In this document: one piece after another, positions 17,089 to 26,237 of the stretch
How the letters are laid out: every line of letters begins with the position of its first letter
How positions within the stretch are numbered: position 1 is the stretch's first letter
Position numbers and translations under genes: made by a program
Source of the DNA: Pseudomonas sp. GM79
GTDB lineage: Bacteria; Pseudomonadota; Gammaproteobacteria; Pseudomonadales; Pseudomonadaceae
Direction: 5' to 3'
Assembly: GCF_000282495.1 (NCBI RefSeq)
Contig: NZ_AKJE01000108.1
Span: 62,001-126,000 of the forward strand
DNA: 64,000 bases
The notes under the pieces: generated by a model
What the model was told of the DNA's origin: nothing
Database searches by the model: none
What the model saw: only the letters and a program-made list of their open reading frames with translations

Positions 17089-17697
17089 TCAAAACTCCGC
17101 AGGGATGGTGGGGAGCCACGGCTGGCTCTCTCGGCGTGCCGCTTCGAATGCTGCAATCCTGTCTTCGAAAGTCAAAGTGTTGCCGATGTCGTCCAGACCT
17201 TCGAGCAGGGCGCGCTTGCGCGCTGGGTCGATGGCGAAGCGAAAGATGCGTCCGTCGGCCAGCTGTACAGTCTGTTCCAGCAGATCGATATCGGTCCGCG
17301 CCAGTTCAGGGTCGCTGACTGACTCGAGCAGGGCGTCGACCTGGTCGCGAGGGAGTACGACCGGCAGGATGCCGTTCTTGAAGCAATTGTTATAGAAAAT
17401 ATCGGCGAAACTAGGCGCGATGATGCAGCGAATTCCAAAATCGAGCAGTGCCCAGGGCGCGTGTTCGCGACTGGAGCCGCAGCCGAAATTATCGAGCGCC
17501 ACGAGGATTTCGGCTCCCAGCCAAGGGGCGCGATTCAAGACGAATGTCGGATCTTCGCGAAGCACTGCGAACAATCCTTCGGCCAGGCCCTCGCGGCGGA
17601 TTGTCTTGAGAAAGCGGGCGGGCAGAATCTTGTCTGTGTCGATATTGGCCAGCGGCAGCGCAGCCGCCACCCCGGCAATGTGTTGGAACGGTTTCAT
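17089..17697 (-). CDS. leuD: 3-isopropylmalate dehydratase small subunit (LeuD-like)
   Basis: The 202-residue length is normal for LeuD. It shows NIDTDKILPARFLKTI near the N-terminus, FGCGSSREHAPWAL and IAPSFADIFYNNCFKNGILP, the swivel-domain motifs of aconitase-family small subunits. Its ATG overlaps the leuC stop by four bases (ATGA), so the two are translated together. In leucine synthesis the pair isomerises 2-isopropylmalate to 3-isopropylmalate. Here there is no leuB or leuA and the neighbours are catabolic, so the pair may act on another hydroxy-diacid such as a citraconate/maleate-type intermediate. Confidence 0.88.
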   Translation of the reverse strand: MKPFQHIAGVAAALPLANIDTDKILPARFLKTIRREGLAEGLFAVLREDPTFVLNRAPWLGAEILVALDNFGCGSSREHAPWALLDFGIRCIIAPSFADIFYNNCFKNGILPVVLPRDQVDALLESVSDPELARTDIDLLEQTVQLADGRIFRFAIDPARKRALLEGLDDIGNTLTFEDRIAAFEAARRESQPWLPTIPAEF

Positions 17698-19112
17698 GAG
17701 GAAAACTCCCGAGCGTCAACGATGTGGCCGGCGATTGCTGCTGCAGCCGCCATGGCAGGTGACATCAAGTGCGTGCGTCCACCAGGACCTTGTCGTCCCT
17801 CGAAGTTGCGATTGGAGGTGGAGGCGCAACGCTCGCCCGGCGCGAGGCGGTCGGGATTCATGCCCAGACACATTGAGCAGCCGGCATCTCGCCATTCAAA
17901 ACCGGCGTCCGTGAACAGTCGATCGAGTCCTTCCGCCTCGGCCTGTGCCTTCACCTTGCCCGAGCCTGGCACAACCAGGGCGCGCACGTGCGCAGACACC
18001 CGCCTGCCATCGACAACCGCGGCGGCGGCGCGCAAATCCTCAATGCGCCCATTTGTGCAGCTCCCGATGAATACGACATCGATGGGCAGACCTTTCAAGG
18101 TCAGGCCTGGTGTCAACGCCATATAGGCGAGCATCGTTTCCATTTGGCGCCGCCGGTCAGGGTCGGTGCAATTCGCCGGGTCGGGGACTCGGCCATTGAT
18201 GGTGGTGACGGCTTCTGGGCTGGTGCCCCAGGTCACCATCGGTGCAATGTCGGTGGCATCAAGGGAGATGGTCTGGTCGAATGATGCGCCGGGATCGGAG
18301 TGCAACGTCTGCCAATAGGTTTTGGCTGCTTCGAACGCGGCGCCTTGCGGTGCTAATGGCAGGTCTCGCAGCCAGGCGAAGGTTTTTTCGTCGGGGGCGA
18401 TCATGCCTGCGCGAGCGCCGGCCTCGATAGACATGTTGCAAACGGTCATGCGTCCAGCCATATCGAGCGCTTCGATCGCTTCGCCCGCATATTCGATGAT
18501 ATGACCCGTCGCGCCGTCGGTGCCGATCCGGCCGATGATAGCGAGAATCAGGTCCTTCGCCGAGACGCCGGTGCGGAGGTGCCCATCGATGCGTATCAGC
18601 ATTGATTTGGCCGGCTGCTGGATCAGTGTCTGGGTAGCGAGCACATGCTCGGCTTCTGATGTGCCAATGCCGAAAGCAAGTGCGCCGAAGGCACCATGCG
18701 TCGAGGTGTGGCTGTCACCGCATACGATCGTGGTGCCCGGTAGCGTCAGGCCCAGTTCCGGTCCGATGATATGGACGATGCCCTGCTGGCGACTGAGTAG
18801 TGGTACATAAGGCACATTGAAGGCGGCTACATTTCGTTCGAGCGTTTCGACCTGCAGTCGACTGTCTGGTTCGGCGATCGCCGCCACGCCCCCGGCACGG
18901 CCTTCTGTGGGTACGTTGTGGTCGGCTACTGCAATGGTTGCATCCGGCTGGCGCACGCGCCGTTCGGCCTGCCGCAGGCCCTCGAACGCCTGTGGGCTGG
19001 TGACCTCGTTTACCAGATGCCGGTCGATGTAGAGCAGCACCGCACCATCACCCATCGCCGCGACGACATGAGCATCCCAGACCTTTTGGACTAACGTACG
19101 GGGGGCGGTCAT
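17694..19112 (-). CDS. leuC: 3-isopropylmalate dehydratase large subunit (LeuC-like)
   Basis: The 472-residue protein has the aconitase-family layout. The three 4Fe-4S ligands are Cys352 in FIGSCTNGR, and Cys412 and Cys415 in GCSMCLGMNPD. Substrate and cluster motifs VADHNVPT and CGDSHTSTHGAFGALAFGIG are intact. It should dehydrate/rehydrate a hydroxyacid together with the coupled LeuD. Because it is detached from leucine genes and next to an AcuI-like reductase, it is either a second leuCD copy or a catabolic paralogue; sequence alone does not decide. Confidence 0.9.
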   Translation of the reverse strand: MTAPRTLVQKVWDAHVVAAMGDGAVLLYIDRHLVNEVTSPQAFEGLRQAERRVRQPDATIAVADHNVPTEGRAGGVAAIAEPDSRLQVETLERNVAAFNVPYVPLLSRQQGIVHIIGPELGLTLPGTTIVCGDSHTSTHGAFGALAFGIGTSEAEHVLATQTLIQQPAKSMLIRIDGHLRTGVSAKDLILAIIGRIGTDGATGHIIEYAGEAIEALDMAGRMTVCNMSIEAGARAGMIAPDEKTFAWLRDLPLAPQGAAFEAAKTYWQTLHSDPGASFDQTISLDATDIAPMVTWGTSPEAVTTINGRVPDPANCTDPDRRRQMETMLAYMALTPGLTLKGLPIDVVFIGSCTNGRIEDLRAAAAVVDGRRVSAHVRALVVPGSGKVKAQAEAEGLDRLFTDAGFEWRDAGCSMCLGMNPDRLAPGERCASTSNRNFEGRQGPGGRTHLMSPAMAAAAAIAGHIVDAREFSS

Positions 19113-19338
19113 TCGGCGGCCACCTTTCCAGTGGCGCAGTTGTGTGCGATCAGCAATCTAATTCGAGATCCGGATTCGGCCGGTACGACGTATTGTGAGC
19201 TCATAGTTCTCTTTCCGTGTCAGGGGTCGCGGTTTCATCAGGAACAGTCCGAGAAGACTGTCCGGCACGTTATTGTTGTTCTGGCTTTTGTCCGGTTGAG
19301 GGCTGAGGTCTTGTATCTCGCGGACCATTCATGGGGTG

Positions 19339-20331
19339 TCACTCTCCAGTCCGAACCACGATGCGACCACGCACCTGTCCTTGCAAAATGGACTTCGCAG
19401 GGGATAGCACATTCGCCAGTGAAACCTCCTGCACCAGGCTGTCGGGCAGTCCATTCGGAAACAGGCTGGCCAGACGGGACCAGACGCGCTGTCGATCCTC
19501 AATCGGGCAGCGCACAGACTCAATGCCGATAACAGTTATCCCGCGCAAGATGAGCGGCAAGATGGTTGTCGGCAGGTCGGTACCTCCCGCAAGTCCGCAA
19601 ACTGCAACTGCGCCTCGGTTACATACACCTGCCATCGCAGATGCAAGAGTGTGGCTTCCTATCGTGTCGATCACGCCACCCCAGCGTTCGGATAGCAACG
19701 GTTTGGAGAGGGTGGCCAATACATCGCGGGCGATAATGCTCTCTGCGCCCAGGTCCTTGAGATAGGCTTCCTGCTCAGGACGCCCCGTTGAGGCCACCAC
19801 GCGATAGCCAAGCTGCGCCAGCATGAGCACTGCTACGCTGCCGACGCCGCCTGAGGCTCCGGTGACCAGAATCTCGCGCTTTCTATCGACCTCATGGTTC
19901 TCAAGGGCATTGACTGCTAACCCTGCCGTAAGTCCTGCGGTGCCATAGCTCATAGCCTGTTTAGTTGTCATTCCGGCGGGTAAGGCGACAAGCCATTCAC
20001 TTTTGACCGAAGCCTTCTCGGCGAAGCCGCCCCACCATGTCTCGCCAACACCCCAGCCTGTCAGGATGACCTTGTCGCCTGGATTGAACAGTGGCGACGC
20101 TGATTCCTCAACAGTGCCGGCGAAGTCGATTCCGGGGACCATGGGGAAGCTGCGTACGACCTTGCCCATCCCTGTAATGGCGAGTCCGTCCTTGTAATTG
20201 AGGCTCGAATATTCGACCGCGATGCGCACGTCACCGTTTGGCAGGTCGTCAATGGAAAGGGGTTCCATCGTCGCCACTGTGCCGCTCTCGTCCTGGCGCA
20301 GAACCAGGGCGTTAAACGAACTTTTTGTCAT
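19339..20331 (-). CDS. YhdH/AcuI-family quinone oxidoreductase (acryloyl-CoA reductase-like)
   Basis: The 330-residue protein is a zinc-free MDR-family reductase of the YhdH/YhfP/AcuI group. It has SSLNYKDGLAITGMGKV near residue 45, VPGIDFAGTV, VTGASGGVGSVAVLML for NADPH binding, and the AcuI-type ending QGQVRGRIVV. Members reduce acryloyl-CoA or other 2-enoyl compounds with NADPH. It is on the same strand as leuCD, 226 bp upstream of leuC; that gap holds no gene. It could supply a reduction step in the local pathway. Confidence 0.87.
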   Translation of the reverse strand: MTKSSFNALVLRQDESGTVATMEPLSIDDLPNGDVRIAVEYSSLNYKDGLAITGMGKVVRSFPMVPGIDFAGTVEESASPLFNPGDKVILTGWGVGETWWGGFAEKASVKSEWLVALPAGMTTKQAMSYGTAGLTAGLAVNALENHEVDRKREILVTGASGGVGSVAVLMLAQLGYRVVASTGRPEQEAYLKDLGAESIIARDVLATLSKPLLSERWGGVIDTIGSHTLASAMAGVCNRGAVAVCGLAGGTDLPTTILPLILRGITVIGIESVRCPIEDRQRVWSRLASLFPNGLPDSLVQEVSLANVLSPAKSILQGQVRGRIVVRTGE

Positions 20332-20836
20332 GGTTATCTGTGATTTCGATTGGTTGGATTTGAATTCAGGTTCGTCGTGCCACGGCCGGTGGTGGTCGGG
20401 TGCGTGTTTCGAGCTTAGGTGTGATTAATTGGGGTGTCAATAAATTATAAATATCGACCTGTTAGAGGATCTCAAAGTCGATAGATGATTGATCTGAGAG
20501 CGACATTCGATAGATCGATTAAGTTGAAAGTGCCCGGTTTATAAGGGCCTTATCCGTCAGCAAGGCGGCAGGCTCTTGCAGTGGAGGCGGTCGGTGAAAA
20601 GGCATCGGATAAAAATGATTGACCTATTAATTATAGTTCGGTAGGTTTGATGGTGTGTGGCGCTAAATGGCTGTGGATGCTCATCGGAATGCCCAGTCGT
20701 CAGGTTGCTGTGACGACACCGGCAGTCAATGAGTATGAGGGTGTATACCGGTCATTTGGGTGCGACGGAAAGGCTATCTGTATGCAAATTAAGATAGATA
20801 ATAAATATAATAGAACTTGATTGAGAAGGTGCAGGA
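20332..20836 (+). promoter_or_regulatory. Divergent control region between the AcuI-like gene and the hydrolase-ligase operon
   Basis: No gene is seen in these 505 bp. A perfect -10 box TATAAT at 20806-20811, with a weak TGCAAA 17 bp upstream (20783-20788), is placed well for the plus-strand operon starting at 20837. An imperfect palindrome around GACCTATTAATTATAGTTC (20620-20638) and an AT-rich near-palindrome around 20438-20460 are possible operator sites. Assignment to MarR, TetR or a Crp-like regulator is not possible by eye. Confidence 0.4.
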
Positions 20837-22150
20837 ATGACCGGCACGAAGAATGATAATCCGACACTCGAGCGGCAGGTGACAGCGGGGCTTCGCGGTG
20901 CGTCCTGGAATCCGGCGTTACTGCCAAGTGATATGCGTACAGTGGTCTATCCAGGCGTGACCTTCGACGGCGCACCGGTCATGGGGTACTTGCATGCCTG
21001 TGGCGGTGAGCGCACCGTCGTATACATCATGCATCCTCGCGAACTACTGGTTTCGCATTACCTGGTACCCGGTCTGGTTTCAGCGGGCTATGCGTGCTGG
21101 GTGCAAGCGCCGCGCTCGACCGGAAACGATATACGTCTGGAGCACGAACTGGCGCTGCACGACGTCGCCTCGGGTATGAATAAGCTACGCGAGTTGGGTT
21201 TCGAGAAGATCGTGATGCTCGGCAACTCCGGTGGTGCAAGTCTCTTTGCCTACTATAATCAGCAGTCACAGCTCAGTGGCGATCAGCGCGTTGCCCACAC
21301 GCCCGGTGGGCGGCCGACCAAGTTGGCCGAAGCGTCCATGCCTATCGCGGATGGCTTTGTTTTCGTCGCGCCGCACCCGGGGCAGGGGCGATTGCTGATG
21401 AATATGATCGATCCCTCGTTGACCGATGAGAACGATCCTTTTTCGGTCGATGCTTCACTTGATCCGTTTAATGTTGCAAACGGCTACAGCGATGGAAAAG
21501 CGGGCGGCGCTCACTATCCCCACGAATTCGTTGAGCGATATCGCGCTGCGCAGTGTGCTCGTATCGCTCGGATCGATGCGGCGGCTATCGGCAGTATCGG
21601 CAGTCGTATGGCGGAGAAGAAGAAGATCGCCGATGGCCGCGGAGGTGATGCCTTAAGAGCTGCCTTTTCTGGTGTGTTCACGGTCTGGCGCACCGATGCT
21701 GACCTACGTTGCTTTGACCTGTCGTTGGATTCTTCGGATCGCCGATGGGGCAGCGTGTGGGGGGCGAATCCTGCTGTGTCCAATATGGGTAGCGTTAGTT
21801 TCGCGCGGGTGTGTACACCGGAGAGCTGGCTTTCGACATGGTCTGCATTGACCTCGCGTGCCTCATTCGAATTGTGTGGCAACTCGATCAATCAGCCCAC
21901 ATTCGTCGTGTACTACACAGGTGATAACAGCGTCTTTCCCGGTGATGCCGCGAGTATTTTTGCGAGCATTGCAACCAGCGATAAGCAGCGTATCGATATC
22001 CGCGGAAACCATCATGGTCAGTCACTGCGTCTTGACGAGCGCAATGGCCAGGAGGTTGCAGCGGAGCATGTGATTGAATGGCTCGCGCCACGCTTTCCTG
22101 CCACTGCGGTTCAGTTGAAAAGCCCTTCCCGCAAGGAGGCATTATCATGA
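20837..22150 (+). CDS. Alpha/beta-hydrolase family protein
   Basis: The 437-residue protein has a hydrolase core: a strand-turn VVYIMHPRELLVSHYLVPGL, the nucleophile elbow MLGNSGGAS (Ser131) and a late His in RGNHHGQS about residue 395. About 190 residues lie between, longer than a minimal cap. It probably hydrolyses an ester, lactone or C-C bond. AAGGTGCAGGA precedes the ATG. It is the first gene of a six-gene unit; its stop overlaps the CoA ligase start (ATGA). Confidence 0.75.
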   Translation: MTGTKNDNPTLERQVTAGLRGASWNPALLPSDMRTVVYPGVTFDGAPVMGYLHACGGERTVVYIMHPRELLVSHYLVPGLVSAGYACWVQAPRSTGNDIRLEHELALHDVASGMNKLRELGFEKIVMLGNSGGASLFAYYNQQSQLSGDQRVAHTPGGRPTKLAEASMPIADGFVFVAPHPGQGRLLMNMIDPSLTDENDPFSVDASLDPFNVANGYSDGKAGGAHYPHEFVERYRAAQCARIARIDAAAIGSIGSRMAEKKKIADGRGGDALRAAFSGVFTVWRTDADLRCFDLSLDSSDRRWGSVWGANPAVSNMGSVSFARVCTPESWLSTWSALTSRASFELCGNSINQPTFVVYYTGDNSVFPGDAASIFASIATSDKQRIDIRGNHHGQSLRLDERNGQEVAAEHVIEWLAPRFPATAVQLKSPSRKEALS

Positions 22151-23817
22151 TCGGCGTCCGTGATCCCTTGCCCGGAGTTGTCTATCCGCCGCTTGACCAT
22201 CTGCGAACTTATGTCGAAAGCGGTGAACTGTCCGAGACCAGTCTCATTGAAGCTCTGATGGCTTCGTTCGCGGACAATGCCGGTGCGCCGGCCCTATGTA
22301 CTACCGATGGCATCATTAGTTACGCCGAGTTTGATGAGCGAACCGATCGGTTTGCCGCCGCGCTGCTTGACATGGGGCTCATGCCGCTTGATCGGGTGCT
22401 ATTTCAGGCGAATAACTCGCCCGACCTCATCATTGCACTCATTTCCTGCCTTAAGGCCGGGTTGATCCCCACCTGCACGCTGGCGGCCCATCGCGAGCGC
22501 GAGATCTCCTATCTCGGCCGTCATGTCGATGCGAAGGCGTTCATCGTGCAGGGCGATGACGTGAAGTTCGATCTGGAGGCGTTTGCGCTGAAGATGCAGC
22601 CGCAGATTCCGACTGTTCGCCACGTCATCTCCTTCCGAGGGCGGCCGCGCGATGGCGTCACTCGGATGGAAGATCTGATTGCTAAAACCGATGCGGCGAA
22701 GGCCTACGCTGCGGTCAGGGCGGTACCTAGAGATGCTTATCAGGTTGCCGTCTTTCAGTTGTCGGGGGGCACGACCGGCGTTCCCAAGGTTATTCCCCGG
22801 ATGCAGAACGACTATTTGCTTAACGCGACCCTGACCATCGAGGCGATAGGCTATCGGCACGACGATGTAATGTTTATGCCGATGCCGATGATGCATAACG
22901 CCTGCATGATTTGTTTCACCATGCCTGTCCTGTTAGCCGGTGCTGCATTCGTAATTCCTGAAGATCTGACGCCAGAGTCCTGGGCTGCCGCCTTCAAACG
23001 CACACCACCCACCTATATCGGCGTGATCCGCCCGCTTTTACCGCGGCTTGAAGCTGCATTCGATCTTGAGCCTGCTGCGCTCGGGCATGTGCGCGCGTTC
23101 TGGTCGGCTGATTCTGCCCGCATGTTGCGGGAGAAATATGGTCGTCCAACTTACGCCATGTTCGGAATGTCCGAAGGCATGAATATGTACTGTCGCCCTG
23201 ATGACTCTGAAGAGGCGCGCGACTGGACGGTCGGCAGGCCTCTTTCCAGCTTTGACGAAGTACGGCTTGTTGTGCCGGGGACGATGGACGAGGTCGCCGA
23301 TGGCGAGATCGGTGAAATGATTTGCCGTGGGCCATATACGGTATCGGGTTACTTCAATGCTCCCGAGCGAAACCGAGAGGCATTCACGCCCGATGGTTTC
23401 TACAAGCCAGGCGATTTGCTGGTTCGCCGTGTTATCGACGGCAAGCACTATTACGCCTTTGCCGGGCGGCTCAAGGATGTTGTCGATCGCGGAAGCGAGA
23501 AAATCAACTGTGAGGAGGTCGAGCTCGCAGTTTCAACTCATGTCGCAGTTGCGGGATGCGCTGTCGTGGGAATGCCTGACCCCATCCTGGGTGAGCGGGT
23601 CTGCGTTTATGTCGTGCTCCGAAGTGGACATCAGGCACCAAGCGTCAGCGATTTCCAGGGGCACATGGAGGCGCTGGGCCTGGCCAAGTTCAAATGGCCT
23701 GAACGAGTCGTGACGATCGACGCGCTCCCGCTTACCAAGGTCGGAAAGCTCGACAAGGCTGCGTTGCGAATAGACATCGCGAAACGGCTCGAACAGCCCG
23801 ACGTGGTTACTAACTAG
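22147..23817 (+). CDS. AMP-dependent acyl/aryl-CoA ligase (ANL superfamily)
   Basis: The start at 22147 (MIGVRDPLP) has AAGGAGG upstream and overlaps the previous stop. The 556-residue protein contains the phosphate loop LSGGTTGVPK near residue 208, FGMSEGM at the A5 position, the hinge FAGRLKDVVDRGSEKI and the catalytic Lys in LTKVGKLDKAAL. It resembles the 2,3-dihydroxybenzoate-AMP ligase/aryl-CoA ligase branch. It should adenylate an organic, probably aromatic, acid and transfer it to CoA. The downstream flavin monooxygenase related to CoA-thioester hydroxylases fits activation before hydroxylation. Confidence 0.88.
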   Translation: MIGVRDPLPGVVYPPLDHLRTYVESGELSETSLIEALMASFADNAGAPALCTTDGIISYAEFDERTDRFAAALLDMGLMPLDRVLFQANNSPDLIIALISCLKAGLIPTCTLAAHREREISYLGRHVDAKAFIVQGDDVKFDLEAFALKMQPQIPTVRHVISFRGRPRDGVTRMEDLIAKTDAAKAYAAVRAVPRDAYQVAVFQLSGGTTGVPKVIPRMQNDYLLNATLTIEAIGYRHDDVMFMPMPMMHNACMICFTMPVLLAGAAFVIPEDLTPESWAAAFKRTPPTYIGVIRPLLPRLEAAFDLEPAALGHVRAFWSADSARMLREKYGRPTYAMFGMSEGMNMYCRPDDSEEARDWTVGRPLSSFDEVRLVVPGTMDEVADGEIGEMICRGPYTVSGYFNAPERNREAFTPDGFYKPGDLLVRRVIDGKHYYAFAGRLKDVVDRGSEKINCEEVELAVSTHVAVAGCAVVGMPDPILGERVCVYVVLRSGHQAPSVSDFQGHMEALGLAKFKWPERVVTIDALPLTKVGKLDKAALRIDIAKRLEQPDVVTN

Positions 23818-23837
23818 TTAGCCAGACAGGAAATGCC

Positions 23838-24434
23838 ATGACTACGCAACTGCTACTCAATGGTGTCCATCATACCGCCCGACCCACCTGGAAGCTGCGG
23901 GAGACACTCGAATTTTATCGCGATGTTATTGGGCTGCCGCTTCTCCATTGTGTTTCGGCACGAGGCTGGGGGCCATCGGAGCATCCCGACTTTCTGCATT
24001 TTTTCTTTGACAGCGGTAATGGCAGCACCATCGCATTTTTCTACTATCTGGGGGACGAGCAACCCGATCATCTCGTTCACCGCCCGGAATATGACAATGA
24101 TGCAATCCATACCGCTTGGCGAGTGGAGACGCGAGAGGAGCTAATGGCGTGGCGCCGATTGCTCGAGTCTCGAGGCGTGGATGTTTTGTACCAGATTGAG
24201 CACGAAGTGGTGGAGTCGATCTATTTTCGTGATCCGAACGGCTATTACCTCGAGATCGGACGACCGGTTCGACCCTTCCAGTCGCTCGATATTTCGGACG
24301 CAGAACTGACGCTCGCAGCGGCTATCGCGGTTGAAGCGGAGTGCACGGGTCTGGGGGGGCGGTTGAAGGAAATCGAAAGTGTCTGGAAGGCCAAGGGCGC
24401 CATGCTCGATGCACAAATGGAGAGAGCCGAATAA
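23838..24434 (+). CDS. VOC (glyoxalase/dioxygenase) superfamily protein
   Basis: The 198-residue protein has a VOC fold from residue 8 to about 145. Candidate metal ligands are His11 or His12 (GVHHTA), His91 (DAIHTAWRVET) and Glu139 (GYYLEI), with the usual FRDPNGYYLEI ending. A 50-residue, mostly helical, acidic tail follows. It may be a ring-cleaving or isomerising metalloenzyme. Its stop overlaps the next ATG (TAATG), so it is coupled to the 86-residue protein and the flavin monooxygenase. Confidence 0.82.
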   Translation: MTTQLLLNGVHHTARPTWKLRETLEFYRDVIGLPLLHCVSARGWGPSEHPDFLHFFFDSGNGSTIAFFYYLGDEQPDHLVHRPEYDNDAIHTAWRVETREELMAWRRLLESRGVDVLYQIEHEVVESIYFRDPNGYYLEIGRPVRPFQSLDISDAELTLAAAIAVEAECTGLGGRLKEIESVWKAKGAMLDAQMERAE

Positions 24435-24694
24435 TGGTCAGAATCTTCGTGCCGGACATTCCTGAATTCATGCCGCTAATCAACGGAGCACTTAAGGTCG
24501 GAAATTGCACCGTGCGTGAGCCTGAGAATGGATATTGGCGGATCGAGTCGGCTGATCAGATCCACTTTGAGCGCCGGGCACTCGGACTAGGTCCGGCGCT
24601 CTGGAACAGTGCTCTAACAGGCGGCTTTTGTGGTCGCATCCTGGAGTATGGACGCGACACTATGCGCATCGTAAATGAGGTATCGGAGTCATGA
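24434..24694 (+). CDS. Conserved-looking 86-residue protein of unknown function
   Basis: The gene starts in the overlap TAATG of the VOC gene and ends in ATGA with the flavin monooxygenase gene, so it is clearly part of the operon. The protein (MVRIFVPDIPEF...) has no signal peptide, no membrane helix and no metal-binding cysteine pair; its composition is that of a small soluble alpha/beta protein. I do not recognise the family. The position suggests an accessory or stabilising partner of the monooxygenase or VOC enzyme. Confidence 0.7.
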   Translation: MVRIFVPDIPEFMPLINGALKVGNCTVREPENGYWRIESADQIHFERRALGLGPALWNSALTGGFCGRILEYGRDTMRIVNEVSES

Positions 24695-25869
24695 AGATCG
24701 TGGTCTATGGAGGTGGTCCATCCGGGCTGTATTTCGCGCTTCTGGCTCGTAAAAGACTCGGTGCGGATGTGACGGTTTATGAGCAGAATCCTCGCGACGC
24801 TACCTATGGTTTCGGCATCGTGCTGGCCGACCGAGGCATGGATCGCATGAAGCAGGCTGACCTGGAGTCTTATGAAGAGATCATGCGGTCCTGCTTTATC
24901 TCGCGGCACCGCGTGGTGATGCACAAGGGCGAGGAGATCTTTATCGAGGGCGGTGGTTACGGTGCGGCGATTGCGCGCTTACGGTTGCTGCAGATCCTTC
25001 AGGATTGTGCTGAGCGTGCAGGTGTGATTGTCAACTACGGGAGTCGGATGGAGGCGCGAGATTTGCCCGAAGCCGACTTGATTGTCGGTGGTGATGGCGT
25101 CAACTCGGCACTTCGCAATGGCTTTTTGGAGGATTTCGGAGCAACCACCTATTCGTTAACCAACAAGCTTGCGTGGTATGGCACCGAAGCCGCATTTCCT
25201 TATCCGGTTCTCAGCTTCAAGACGACCGAGCTGGGGCATTTCTGGGCGGTGGGCTATTCCTATACGGAAAAGATGAGCACGTTTGTCGCGGAGTGCGATG
25301 CCGAGACTTGGGAGAGATCCGGTCTTAGCCAGATGACCGAACAGGAAAGTGCACGGTTTACCGAGAAAATGTTCGCGAAGGAGTTGAAGGGGTTGTCGCT
25401 GATCTGCAACAAGTCAATGTGGCATAGCCTCCCTGTCACCCGGGTACGTAACTGGTCGGTCGGTAATAAGGTGTTGATCGGCGATGCTCTGCATAGTGCG
25501 CATCCCAGCATCGGTTCCGGTACTCGTATCGCTATGGAGGATGCCATTGCTCTGGTCTCCTCGCTGGAGAGTAATGCGGACGTTGCTTCGGCACTCGCAG
25601 CCTTCCGTAAAGAGCGCGAGCCCGCAAAACAGAAACTGGTCAGTGCGGCGGAAAAAAGCTTTACATGGTATGAGCATGTCGTGTCGAAGCTCGATCTCAG
25701 TCCGATAGCGCTTGTTTTTGACTACATGAAGCGCACCGGACGGGTGGATGAGCAGCGCTTGAACAATGAGTTCCCTCATTTTATGGACCGCTATCGCCAA
25801 GAATGGCGCGCCTCTCTGGCGGCATCCGAGGATGTGACCGAGCAGCAATCAGGAAGCATCGTCCATTAA
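24691..25869 (+). CDS. FAD-dependent monooxygenase, salicylyl-CoA 5-hydroxylase-like
   Basis: The 392-residue protein is a class A flavin monooxygenase. The FAD motif GGGPSGLYFALL is at residues 7-18, followed by VTVYEQNPRDATYGFGIVLAD. This beginning resembles salicylyl-CoA 5-hydroxylase and the monooxygenase half of 2-aminobenzoyl-CoA monooxygenase/reductase. DLIVGGDGVNSALR and VLIGDALHSAHPSIGSG complete the FAD/NAD(P)H motifs. It probably hydroxylates a ring carried as a CoA thioester made by the ligase two genes upstream. It overlaps the 86-residue gene by four bases. Confidence 0.85.
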   Translation: MKIVVYGGGPSGLYFALLARKRLGADVTVYEQNPRDATYGFGIVLADRGMDRMKQADLESYEEIMRSCFISRHRVVMHKGEEIFIEGGGYGAAIARLRLLQILQDCAERAGVIVNYGSRMEARDLPEADLIVGGDGVNSALRNGFLEDFGATTYSLTNKLAWYGTEAAFPYPVLSFKTTELGHFWAVGYSYTEKMSTFVAECDAETWERSGLSQMTEQESARFTEKMFAKELKGLSLICNKSMWHSLPVTRVRNWSVGNKVLIGDALHSAHPSIGSGTRIAMEDAIALVSSLESNADVASALAAFRKEREPAKQKLVSAAEKSFTWYEHVVSKLDLSPIALVFDYMKRTGRVDEQRLNNEFPHFMDRYRQEWRASLAASEDVTEQQSGSIVH

Positions 25870-25937
25870 GTCATCTGAAATCAGAGTGTCTACCACTGAA
25901 CGTGGGTAGGTCCGATCCCTTGGTAAAGGAGAATACG

Positions 25938-26237
25938 ATGTTGCTGATAGTTGGCGAGGTCCGTTTGCCGGTCGGCAGGGTCCAGGCAGCAAAGCCTGCA
26001 ATGGAGCAGGTGATTGCAGCAAGTCGGGAGGAGGCTGGGTGCCTGGACTATACGTATGCTGAGGATGTCCTTGATCCTGGGCTTATTCGGGTCAAGGAAA
26101 CCTGGTTGAGCAAAGCTGCATTCGATGAACACTCGGCGTCATCCCATATGGCGCAGTGGCGATCGAGTGAGGCTGCAGGCTGGATTACCCATCGAAAATT
26201 CCAAATATTCGAGATTGGCGATCCTTTGTCTTTTTGA
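25938..26237 (+). CDS. Antibiotic biosynthesis monooxygenase (ABM) domain protein
   Basis: MLLIVGEVRL at 25938 follows AAAGGAG; the longer open frame is not needed. The 99-residue protein has the ABM/YgiN pattern: a first strand, helix AAKPAMEQVIAASREEAGCLDYTYAEDV, then VKETWLSKAAFDEHSASSHM. Such small dimeric ferredoxin-like proteins act as quinol or flavin-independent monooxygenases, or as detoxifying partners. It is the last gene of the ligase-monooxygenase operon. Confidence 0.83.
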   Translation: MLLIVGEVRLPVGRVQAAKPAMEQVIAASREEAGCLDYTYAEDVLDPGLIRVKETWLSKAAFDEHSASSHMAQWRSSEAAGWITHRKFQIFEIGDPLSF

